Origin: Streptomyces sclerotialus
GTDB lineage: Bacteria > Actinomycetota > Actinomycetes > Streptomycetales > Streptomycetaceae
Direction: 5' to 3'
DNA: 64,000 bases
NCBI GenBank assembly: GCA_000719105.1
Contig: JODX01000003.1
Span: forward strand, 124,001 to 188,000
The notes beneath the pieces were generated by a model. The model worked only from the letters and a program-made list of their open reading frames with translations. It did not search any database and was not told where the DNA came from. Shown here piece by piece: positions 54,992-62,704 of this stretch; within the stretch, counting starts at the first letter, position 1; every line of letters begins with the position of its first letter. The translations under genes and the position numbers were made by a program.

Positions 54992-55752
54992 CGGTCGCCC
55001 TCCCCTGCCGCGGCATCCCTCGTCTCCGGCCCAGTTCCTGGTCCCGTTCCTGGTCCCGTTCCTGGTCCCGTGCCTGGTCCCGTGCCTGGTCCCGGCCCTG
55101 GCTCCGTGCCTGGTCCCGGCCCTGGCTCCGTCGCCGGTGACGGCGGTTGAACGAGGCCGCTCTGGAGGGCGGCCGTGGAGGGCCGCGCGCCGGTCGCGTT
55201 GCCGTACCGCTCCCCGAGGGACTCGCGCGCGATCTTCTCCTGGAGCTTCAGGATGCCCTGGAGCAGGGCCTCGGGGCGGGGCGGGCAGCCAGGGACGTAC
55301 ACGTCGACGGGGATGATCTGGTCGACGCCCTTCGTCACGGAGTACGAGTCCCAGTAGGGGCCACCGCAGTTGCTGCACGCCCCGAACGAGATGACGTACT
55401 TCGGCTCCGGCATCTGCTCGTACAGACGCTTCACGGCCGGCGCCATCTTGTCCGTGACGGTGCCGGAGACGACCATCAGGTCGGCCTGGCGCGGACCCGG
55501 TGCGAACGGGATCACGCCGAGGCGGATGAAGTCGTGGCGGGACATCGACGCGGCGATGAACTCGATGGCGCAGCAGGCGAGGCCGAAGTTGAAGACCCAG
55601 AGCGAGTAGCGGCGGCCCCAGTTCAGGACCACCTTCATCGGCTCGGGGGCGAGACGGGCGAGCGCGCCCAGGCGCTTCGGCTCGGGCAGCAGCGTCGGTC
55701 CGGCAGCGTGGGAGGCATCGGAAGCGCTGGTGGTCGAGGGGGTCACGTCCAT
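54988..55752 (-). CDS. nuoB: NADH-quinone oxidoreductase subunit B, with repeat tail
   Basis: A 254-residue subunit that binds the terminal cluster N2. Ligands are present: tandem Cys in [11 protein letters not shown], Cys in GACSNCGG and in [11 protein letters not shown]. The normal protein ends near residue 185; the rest is a (Gly-Pro-Gly-Thr/Glu)n tail from a DNA repeat. ATG 55752 overlaps nuoA by ten bases. Confidence 0.95.
   Translation of the reverse strand: MDVTPSTTSASDASHAAGPTLLPEPKRLGALARLAPEPMKVVLNWGRRYSLWVFNFGLACCAIEFIAASMSRHDFIRLGVIPFAPGPRQADLMVVSGTVTDKMAPAVKRLYEQMPEPKYVISFGACSNCGGPYWDSYSVTKGVDQIIPVDVYVPGCPPRPEALLQGILKLQEKIARESLGERYGNATGARPSTAALQSGLVQPPSPATEPGPGPGTEPGPGPGTGPGTGPGTGPGTGPGTGPETRDAAAGEGDR
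55034..55130. repeat. 12-bp repeat array encoding the NuoB tail
   Basis: Tandem units near CCTGGTCCCGTT / CCTGGTCCCGTG / CCTGGTCCCGGC / CCTGGCTCCGTG, about eight imperfect copies, encode the Gly-Pro-Gly-Thr tail on the minus strand. The length is a multiple of three, so copy number can vary without frameshift. Confidence 0.75.
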
Positions 55753-56165
55753 GCCAGGACGCCCTTCTTGTATGCGTACAGCAGGCCCACGGTCAGGAAG
55801 CCCAGGAAGATGAACATCTCCACGAGGGTCGTCGCGCCGTAGCCGTCCGCCGCGAAGACCGTGGCCCAGGGGAACAGGAAGATCGAGTCGACGGCGAAGA
55901 TCACGTACAGGAACGCGTAGACGTAGTAACGGACCTGGGTGTGGGCCCAGCCCTCGCCGACGGGGTCGACCCCGCACTCGTACGTCATGAGCTTCTCGGG
56001 CGTGGGCACGACCGGGCGCAGCAGGCGGCCCGCGCCGAAGGCGACAGCCACGAACAGCACGCCGACAAGGGCGAGCAGTCCGACGACCGAATAGGACTGG
56101 AAGTAGTCCGCCGCGACCACGGTTCCGCGCTCCGCGGTGGCGGTGACAACCGTCGGTTCCGGCAC
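55743..56165 (-). CDS. nuoA: NADH-quinone oxidoreductase subunit A
   Basis: A 140-residue three-helix subunit. Family motifs: [20 protein letters not shown] (cytosolic loop, Cys present) then [20 protein letters not shown]. The GTG at 56165 has AGGGA five bases upstream. It heads the reduced operon. Confidence 0.93.
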   Translation of the reverse strand: MPEPTVVTATAERGTVVAADYFQSYSVVGLLALVGVLFVAVAFGAGRLLRPVVPTPEKLMTYECGVDPVGEGWAHTQVRYYVYAFLYVIFAVDSIFLFPWATVFAADGYGATTLVEMFIFLGFLTVGLLYAYKKGVLAWT

Positions 56166-56312
56166 GTCCGTCCCTCGCTCCCTGATGCCGTGGACCCTGT
56201 GGGTTCCGTGGACCGTGTTGACCCTGTAGACCTGTGACCCGGTGCGGCACCGCGAAACGGGCCGCCGGTCTCGCTCCTTGATACGCCGTGTTCGACGATC
56301 TGTACGCACGGG

Positions 56313-56340
56313 AGTCTAGGCCCTGCTAAAGAGACGGTAA
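56313..56340 (-). promoter_or_regulatory. Candidate promoter of the reduced nuo operon
   Basis: Minus strand TTACCG (56340-56335), 16 bases, TAGACT (56318-56313), about 150 bases before nuoA. The fit is moderate. Confidence 0.45.
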
Positions 56341-56460
56341 GCATCCCGTCGCGGCCCGACATCCGGACGCCATTCGGTCCGGGCGTGTCCGGGCGCGTCC
56401 TGTCTTGCCCTGTCCTGTCCGGTCGCGTCCGGAGACCGTCTGAGCCCGACCGGGCCTGCC

Positions 56461-56536
56461 CGGTCGTACGGGACGGTCCGGTCGAACGGGACGGTCCGGT
56501 CGTACGCCACGGTCCGGTCGTACGGGACGGTCCGGT
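56461..56536. repeat. 18-bp tandem repeat in the nuo/kinase gap
   Basis: Unit GGTCCGGTCGTACGGGAC, about 4 copies with few changes (one A for T at 56484, one CC for GG near 56507). It lies between the divergent nuo and kinase genes, so it could be a binding array or simple slippage. Confidence 0.8.
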
Positions 56537-56655
56537 GAGCGAGGGCAGGTTCGTCCCGGAAGCTGCGGTGCCTGCAAAGGGTGGGGTTTTCCCCCGCAGC
56601 GCCCGGGCGGTGCACCTCATGGCGCGGCCCCGGACCGGCAGGCACGCTGTGGGGC

Positions 56656-57969
56656 ATGACCGTTCCCCTCTCCGCCGACTCCGATCGACCCGACGCTCCG
56701 CAGGGCCCGCCGCCCGCCGCGGGCGCCCGATCGGCCGGGCGCCCTTCACTGCGCAAGCCCTCCAGCAGATCGGTGTCCGATCCGCTGCCGCCGGCCCAGT
56801 TCGCCTTCGGAGCGCAGACCTGGAAGGAGATCGCCCATCTCCTCGTCAATCTGCCGGTGACGTTGCTCGGGTTCACGTACGTCGTGACCGTGCTGTTCAC
56901 CAGTGCCGGTCTGACGGTGACCGTGATCGGTTTCCCGTTGCTCGCGGCCGCGTTGATGGGTGCCCGACAGCTGGGCAAGCTGGAGCGGGCGCGGGCCCGG
57001 ACGATGCTCGGGGTGCGGGTGGACGAGCCGAGCCCGCTGCCGTTGCGCAAGGGCGGCGGGCTCCTCACGCGTCTGTGGATGGCCGTGAAGGACCCGGTGG
57101 GATGGCGCACGATGCTGTACGAGCTCATGCGGCTGCCTTGGGGCATCGTGACGTTCACGGTCACCCTGGTGTCGCTGTTCGTACTGTGGCCGGTACTGCC
57201 CTTCATCGCGCGCGGGCTGACGACCGTGGACCGGGCCATGGTGCGCGCCCTGCTGTCCCCCTCGGACGAGCTGGAGCGCCGTATCGCCGAACTGGAGTCG
57301 GACCGGGGGGTCGTCGTCGACACCGCCGCCGCCGACCTGCGGCGCATCGAGCGCGATCTGCACGACGGTGCGCAGGCCCGGCTGGTCAACCTCGCCATGG
57401 GGCTCGGGCTCGCCAAGGAGAAGCTCCTGGAGGACCCGGACTCGGCGGCGGCGATGGTCGAGGAGGCGCACGGCGAGGTGAAGCTGGCGCTCCAGGAACT
57501 GCGTGACCTCGCGCGCGGGATCCATCCCGCGGTGCTGACCGACCGGGGGCTGGACGCGGCACTGTCCGCGGTGGCGTCCCGCTGCACCGCGCCCGTGAAG
57601 GTCAGTGTGGACCTGGAGACGCGGCCGGCCGCCGCCATCGAGGGCATCGCGTACTTCACGGTCTCCGAACTCCTGCAGAACGTCAGCAAGCACAGCGGGG
57701 CCCGCTCGGCCGCCGTGGACGTGTGGCGCGCGGACGACCGGCTCCTCGTCCAGGTCTGGGACGACGGCCGCGGTGGTGCCGGCCGCGGCGGGGGCAGCGG
57801 CCTGGCGGGGCTCGCGGAGCGGCTCGGCGCGGTGGACGGCCTGTTCCTCGTCGAGTCGCCGCCGGGCGGCCCGACCACGGTGACGGCGGAGCTGCCGTGG
57901 CGGGACCGGGAGGACGAGCGGGCCTCGCAGCCTCGTCCCGGGCAGCAGAAGGCGGACGGCAGGGGGTAG
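56656..57969 (+). CDS. Membrane sensor histidine kinase (paralogue 1)
   Basis: A 437-residue NarX/DesK-type kinase. Residues ~50-195 form a four-helix membrane sensor domain (PF13796-like: LLVNLPVTLLGFTYVVTVLF ... LPWGIVTFTVTLVSLFVLWP). The dimerisation domain has phospho-acceptor His in RDLHDGAQARLVNLAM, then HATPase with N-box SELLQNVSKHS and G-box SGLAGLAERLGAVDG. It forms a unit with the second kinase and a regulator. Signal unknown. Confidence 0.88.
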   Translation: MTVPLSADSDRPDAPQGPPPAAGARSAGRPSLRKPSSRSVSDPLPPAQFAFGAQTWKEIAHLLVNLPVTLLGFTYVVTVLFTSAGLTVTVIGFPLLAAALMGARQLGKLERARARTMLGVRVDEPSPLPLRKGGGLLTRLWMAVKDPVGWRTMLYELMRLPWGIVTFTVTLVSLFVLWPVLPFIARGLTTVDRAMVRALLSPSDELERRIAELESDRGVVVDTAAADLRRIERDLHDGAQARLVNLAMGLGLAKEKLLEDPDSAAAMVEEAHGEVKLALQELRDLARGIHPAVLTDRGLDAALSAVASRCTAPVKVSVDLETRPAAAIEGIAYFTVSELLQNVSKHSGARSAAVDVWRADDRLLVQVWDDGRGGAGRGGGSGLAGLAERLGAVDGLFLVESPPGGPTTVTAELPWRDREDERASQPRPGQQKADGRG

Positions 57970-58105
57970 GGAAAACCCCCGTTCCAAGACGCCGACGGCC
58001 TTCATGGTCCGGACGCCGCCGCAAGAGCACTGTGGAACCACGGTGGAGCCACGACGGATCCACGACATGGACATGTAAGAGTCGGAGAGGAAACGGACGG
58101 CGGCG

Positions 58106-59482
58106 ATGGCCACGGAGTACGGGCACGGTCACGGACACGGACACGGACACGGGTACGGGAGCTGGGGCGGCTCCGAGACGTTCGACGAGCGGCAGCGGGG
58201 GCACCGGCTCCCGGCGGGGCTGCGGGCGCCGCTCGAGGCGCGGAGTTGGCGTGAGCTCGCGTATGTGCTGCTGAATCTGCCGATCGGGATCGTGATGTTC
58301 ACGTACGCCGTGACGATGGCGTCCCTCGGCGCGGGTCTGCTGGTCACCTTCCTCGGGGTGCCGGTGCTGGCCGCCGCGCTGGCGGGCTGCCGGGGGTTCG
58401 GCGTGCTGGAGCGGGCACGCGCGCGCGGGCTGCTCGGTGTGACGGTGGCCGAGCCGGAGCCGCTGCGCATGAAGCGGGCGGGGGCCATGGCCTGGATGGG
58501 CGCCGTGCTGCGGAGCGGTGCCTCGTGGCGGCACCTGCTGTACACGGTCATCCAGTTGCCGTGGGCCGTGTTCTCCTTCTCGGTGGCGCTGAGCCTGTGG
58601 GTGTCCGGGTGGACGATGCTGACGTATCCGCTCTGGTTCTGGGTCTTCCCGATGTGGGCGGGGCAGGACGGTCTGCAGCTGTACGGCGACGAGACGCACA
58701 GCGTGTATCTGGACAACCCCTTCGAGATCACCATGACCGCCGGTGTCGGGCTGCTGGTCACGCTGGCCACGCCGTGGATCGTGCGGGCGCTGACGCAGGT
58801 GGACCGGCTGATGGTGCACGGCCTGCTGGGGCCCTCCCCGCTGGCGACACGCGTGGTGGAGCTGGAGTCGGACCGGGGGGTCGTCGTCGACACGGCCGCC
58901 GCCGACCTGCGGCGCATCGAGCGCGATCTGCACGACGGCGCGCAGGCCCGGCTGGTGAACCTCGCCATGGACCTGGGACTCGCGAAGGAGAAGCTGGCGG
59001 AGGACCCGGCGGCCGCGGCGCGGATGGTCGACGAGGCGCACGGTGAGGTGAAGACGGCGCTGCGGGAGCTGCGTGACCTCGCGCGCGGGATCCACCCGGC
59101 GGTGCTGACCGACCGGGGGCTGGACGCGGCACTGTCGGCGGTCGCGTCGCGGTGTGCGGTGCCGGTGCAGGTCGAGGTGGAGCTGCCGGCCCGGCCGGTG
59201 CCGGCGATCGAGGGCATCGCCTACTTCACCGTCTCGGAGCTGCTGCAGAACGTCAGCAAGCATGCGCGGGCCACCCGGGTCACCGTGGACGTGTGGAAGG
59301 CCGACGACCGGCTGTTGCTCCAGGTGACGGACGACGGGGTGGGCGGCGCCGACGTGTCCGCGGGTTCCGGGCTGGCCGGGCTGGCCGAGCGGTTGGACGC
59401 GGTCGACGGAATCCTGGTGGTGGACTCCCCGGCGGGCGGGCCCACTCGGGTGACGGCGGAGCTGCCCTGGCGCACGAGGTAG
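58106..59482 (+). CDS. Membrane sensor histidine kinase (paralogue 2) with His-Gly repeat N-terminus
   Basis: A 458-residue kinase closely related to its neighbour. It begins MATEYGHGHGHGHGHGYGSW, five His-Gly repeats that could bind metal, from a 6-base DNA repeat. The sensor membrane domain differs from paralogue 1, with an extra extracellular stretch (MWAGQDGLQLYGDETHSVYL). The kinase domain from ELESDRGVVVDTAAAD onwards is almost identical at the DNA level. The His in RDLHDGAQARL and the ATP site are intact. Confidence 0.88.
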   Translation: MATEYGHGHGHGHGHGYGSWGGSETFDERQRGHRLPAGLRAPLEARSWRELAYVLLNLPIGIVMFTYAVTMASLGAGLLVTFLGVPVLAAALAGCRGFGVLERARARGLLGVTVAEPEPLRMKRAGAMAWMGAVLRSGASWRHLLYTVIQLPWAVFSFSVALSLWVSGWTMLTYPLWFWVFPMWAGQDGLQLYGDETHSVYLDNPFEITMTAGVGLLVTLATPWIVRALTQVDRLMVHGLLGPSPLATRVVELESDRGVVVDTAAADLRRIERDLHDGAQARLVNLAMDLGLAKEKLAEDPAAAARMVDEAHGEVKTALRELRDLARGIHPAVLTDRGLDAALSAVASRCAVPVQVEVELPARPVPAIEGIAYFTVSELLQNVSKHARATRVTVDVWKADDRLLLQVTDDGVGGADVSAGSGLAGLAERLDAVDGILVVDSPAGGPTRVTAELPWRTR

Positions 59483-59682
59483 TACGGGACCGCTCAGCAC
59501 ATACGCCCTCGGCTTCGCCCCCTGTGTCCGGCCGGTCGGACACAGGGGGCTTCGACGCGATCCTCCGCAGATATCGGCGAGTTGTCCACAGGCCCCGTGG
59601 GAGACGGCGGATAGCGGGATACTGATGTGCCGGGAGGCGTCGGACACACAGGGCTCGGGGGCCGAGGATCGTGGAGGAAAGA

Positions 59683-60342
59683 GTGCGGGTGGTCATCGCC
59701 GAGGATTCGGTGCTGCTCAGGGAAGGGCTGACCCGGCTGTTGACCGACCGTGGGCACGAGGTCGTGGCGGGAGTCGGGGACGGTGAGGCACTGATCAAGA
59801 CGATCACCGAGCTCGCGGCTCAGGGGGAGCTTCCGGATGTGGTGGTCGCGGATGTGCGAATGCCCCCGACGCACACGGACGAGGGTGTCAGAGCCGCGGT
59901 GGAGCTGCGTCGGCACCATCCTGAGCTGGGAGTGCTCGTGCTGTCCCAGTACGTGGAGGAGCAGTACGCCACCGAGTTGCTGGCCGGTTCCAGTCGCGGG
60001 GTCGGCTATCTGCTGAAGGACCGGGTAGCCGAGGTACGCGAGTTCGTCGACGCGGTGGTGCGGGTAGCCCGAGGGGGCACCGCGCTGGACCCGGAGGTGG
60101 TCGCACAGCTGCTCGGGCGCAGCCGGAAGCAGGACGTGCTCGCGGGCCTCACCCCGAGAGAGCGGGAGGTGCTGGGCCTCATGGCCGAGGGACGCACCAA
60201 CTCGGCCATCGCCCGGCAGCTCGTGGTGAGCGACGGAGCCGTCGAGAAGCACGTCAGCAACATCTTCCTCAAGCTGGGCCTGTCGCAGAGCGACGGGGAC
60301 CACCGGCGTGTCCTGGCGGTGCTGACCTATCTGAACTCATGA
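59683..60342 (+). CDS. NarL/LuxR-type response regulator
   Basis: A 219-residue regulator: receiver domain (VRVVIAEDSVLLREG, phosphoacceptor Asp in VVVADVRMPP, Lys in YLLKDRV) and a LuxR HTH (GLTPREREVLGLMAEGRTNS ... GAVEKHVSNIFLKLGL). I prefer GTG 59683 because GGAGG lies five bases upstream; GTG 59671 would add four residues. It is the likely partner of both kinases. Confidence 0.9.
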   Translation: MRVVIAEDSVLLREGLTRLLTDRGHEVVAGVGDGEALIKTITELAAQGELPDVVVADVRMPPTHTDEGVRAAVELRRHHPELGVLVLSQYVEEQYATELLAGSSRGVGYLLKDRVAEVREFVDAVVRVARGGTALDPEVVAQLLGRSRKQDVLAGLTPREREVLGLMAEGRTNSAIARQLVVSDGAVEKHVSNIFLKLGLSQSDGDHRRVLAVLTYLNS

Positions 60343-60347
60343 GGTAG

Positions 60348-60361
60348 TGACACCGGTGTCA
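60348..60361. promoter_or_regulatory. Perfect 14-bp palindrome between the regulator and korA
   Basis: TGACACCGGTGTCA lies five bases past the regulator stop and ~255 bases before korA. The 274-base gap 60343-60616 otherwise shows no gene. It may be an operator for korAB or the binding site of the regulator upstream; this is inference. Confidence 0.45.
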
Positions 60362-60616
60362 ACTGTCGTCGTTCGTTGAATGTGTCGGCCATCCGGTAGC
60401 CGTCGGAACCAGAACCGAAGGCTGAACACGAAGCGTCTTCACGAGAAGCGTCGGGGGGCGAGCAAATCACGACAAGTCGGGGCGCAGGACCGTCTCAGAG
60501 CCGTGTCCATCATGCGAACATCCAGGGGAAGTCGACCCTGCAGACGTAGGGTTGACCGTGGGAAGGTCGGCGGGAGGGCCGCTCCCAGACAGCCGCCTCG
60601 AAGGAGGTCCAGTTCA

Positions 60617-62704
60617 GTGACCAGCCAGGTCAGCAGTCCAGAGGAGCAGCCAGGAGAGCAGGCCGACGAAACCGCCGCCAGGGGAGAGCAGCGCGAACCT
60701 GCGGGTGTCAAGGCCACGAGTGGCAAGACCGCGGATGCGAAGACGGCGGATGTACAGACAGCGGGCGTGAGGGCACCGGGGACCTTCGAGACCCTGGAGA
60801 CCCCGGCCGCGAAGGACGCCACCGTCGGCGTGAAGGACGCAACCGCCGGCGCGAAGGACGTCCGCCGGCTGGACCGGGTGATCATCCGGTTCGCGGGTGA
60901 CTCGGGTGACGGTATGCAGCTCACGGGCGACCGGTTCACCTCCGAGACGGCGTCCTTCGGCAACGACCTGTCGACCCTGCCGAACTTCCCCGCCGAGATC
61001 CGCGCCCCCGCCGGGACGCTGCCGGGCGTCTCCTCCTTCCAGTTGCACTTCGCCGACCACGACATCCTGACCCCGGGTGACGCGCCGGACGTACTGGTGG
61101 CCATGAACCCGGCGGCCCTGAAGGCGAACGTCACGGATCTGCCCCGCGGCGCGGAGATCATCGTCAACACCGACGAGTTCACCAAACGGGCCCTGCAGAA
61201 GGTCGGCTACGCCGCCAGCCCGCTGGAGGACGGCTCACTCGACGGGTACAGCGTCCACCCGGTGCCGCTCACCACGCTGACCGTGGAGGCACTGAAGGAA
61301 TTCGACCTCAGCCGCAAGGAGGCCGAGCGCAGCAAGAACATGTTCGCGCTCGGCCTCTTGTCATGGATGTACCACCGGCCGACCGAGGGGACCGAGCGGT
61401 TCCTGCGCACCAAGTTCGCCAGGAAACCGGACATCGCGGCCGCCAACATCGCGGCGTTCCGGGCCGGCTGGAACTTCGGCGAGACCACCGAGGACTTCGC
61501 CGTCTCCTACGAGGTGGCCCCGGCCGCGCAGGCGTTTCCGGTGGGCACCTACCGCAACATCTCCGGCAACCTGGCCCTGTCCTACGGCCTGATCGCCGCC
61601 TCCCGCCAGGCCGATCTCCCCCTCTACCTGGGCTCCTATCCGATCACCCCGGCCTCGGACATCCTGCACGAGCTGAGCCGGCACAAGAACTTCGGCGTGC
61701 GCACCTTCCAGGCCGAGGACGAGATCGCGGGCATCGGCGCCGCGCTGGGCGCCGCGTTCGGCGGTTCGCTGGCGGTGACCACGACCTCCGGCCCCGGCGT
61801 GGCGCTCAAGAGCGAGACCATCGGCCTGGCCGTCTCGCTCGAACTGCCGCTGCTGGTCGTGGACATCCAGCGCGGCGGCCCCTCCACCGGTCTGCCCACC
61901 AAGACCGAGCAGGCCGACCTGCTGCAGGCGATGTACGGGCGCAACGGCGAGGCCCCGGTTCCCGTCATCGCACCGCGCACTCCCGCGGACTGTTTCGACG
62001 CGGCGCTGGAGGCGGTCCGGATCGCGCTGACCTACCGCACCCCGGTGTTCCTGCTGTCCGACGGCTACCTGGCCAACGGCAGCGAGCCGTGGCGCATCCC
62101 GGAGCCCGACGAACTGCCGGACCTGCGTGTGCAGTTCGCCCAGGGCCCGAACCACACCCTGGACGACGGCAGCGAGGTGTTCTGGCCCTACAAGCGCGAC
62201 CCGCAGACCCTCGCCCGCCCCTGGGCGATCCCCGGCACCCCGGGCCTGGAGCACCGCATCGGCGGCATCGAGAAGCAGGACGGCACCGGCAACATCTCCT
62301 ACGACCCTGCCAACCACGACTTCATGGTCCGCACCCGCCGGGCCAAGGTCGACGGCATCGAGGTGCCCGACCTCCAGGTCGACGACCCGCACGGAGCGAA
62401 GACTCTCGTCCTGGGCTGGGGTTCGACGTACGGGCCGATCACCGCCGCCGTACGCCGGCTGCGGGCGGCCGGGGAGGCCGTCGCGCAGGCCCATCTGCGC
62501 CATCTCAACCCCTTCCCCCGGAACCTCGGCACGGTGCTGGAGCGTTACGACAAGGTGGTGATCCCCGAGATGAACCTCGGTCAGCTCGCCACGCTGATCC
62601 GTGCGAAGTACCTGGTGGACGCCCAGTCGTACACCCAGGTCAACGGCATGCCGTTCAAGGCCGAACAGCTCGCCACGGCTCTCAAGGAGGCCATCGATGG
62701 CTGA
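60617..62704 (+). CDS. korA: 2-oxoglutarate:ferredoxin oxidoreductase, alpha (gamma-alpha fused) subunit
   Basis: A 695-residue subunit. A fused gamma domain (RFAGDSGDGMQLTGDRF) is followed by the alpha domain (LGSYPITPASDILHELSRHK ... VDIQRGGPSTGLPTKTEQAD). With KorB it oxidises 2-oxoglutarate with CoA and ferredoxin. The first ~90 residues are a Thr/Ala/Lys/Asp-rich low-complexity extension with repeats such as KTADAKTADVQTA and KDATVGVKDATAGAKD. GTG 60617 has AAGGAGG nine bases upstream. It overlaps korB by eight bases. Confidence 0.93.
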   Translation: MTSQVSSPEEQPGEQADETAARGEQREPAGVKATSGKTADAKTADVQTAGVRAPGTFETLETPAAKDATVGVKDATAGAKDVRRLDRVIIRFAGDSGDGMQLTGDRFTSETASFGNDLSTLPNFPAEIRAPAGTLPGVSSFQLHFADHDILTPGDAPDVLVAMNPAALKANVTDLPRGAEIIVNTDEFTKRALQKVGYAASPLEDGSLDGYSVHPVPLTTLTVEALKEFDLSRKEAERSKNMFALGLLSWMYHRPTEGTERFLRTKFARKPDIAAANIAAFRAGWNFGETTEDFAVSYEVAPAAQAFPVGTYRNISGNLALSYGLIAASRQADLPLYLGSYPITPASDILHELSRHKNFGVRTFQAEDEIAGIGAALGAAFGGSLAVTTTSGPGVALKSETIGLAVSLELPLLVVDIQRGGPSTGLPTKTEQADLLQAMYGRNGEAPVPVIAPRTPADCFDAALEAVRIALTYRTPVFLLSDGYLANGSEPWRIPEPDELPDLRVQFAQGPNHTLDDGSEVFWPYKRDPQTLARPWAIPGTPGLEHRIGGIEKQDGTGNISYDPANHDFMVRTRRAKVDGIEVPDLQVDDPHGAKTLVLGWGSTYGPITAAVRRLRAAGEAVAQAHLRHLNPFPRNLGTVLERYDKVVIPEMNLGQLATLIRAKYLVDAQSYTQVNGMPFKAEQLATALKEAIDG

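Larger units (their letters stand above)
56166..56655. other. Gap between nuoA and the first kinase
   Basis: A 490-base divergent gap with no gene I can support. It holds the nuoA promoter candidate, a run of GTCCGG-rich sequence (56370-56455), an 18-bp tandem repeat (56461-56536) and the start region of the first kinase. Confidence 0.6.

Noticed and set aside
53714..55378. Possible NuoC-NuoD fusion, suggested by the long C protein
   Set aside because: The residues after ~190 are low-complexity repeats with none of the NuoD motifs; no fusion.
56461..56536. CRISPR array
   Set aside because: Units are contiguous 18-mers without spacers; no cas genes in the window.
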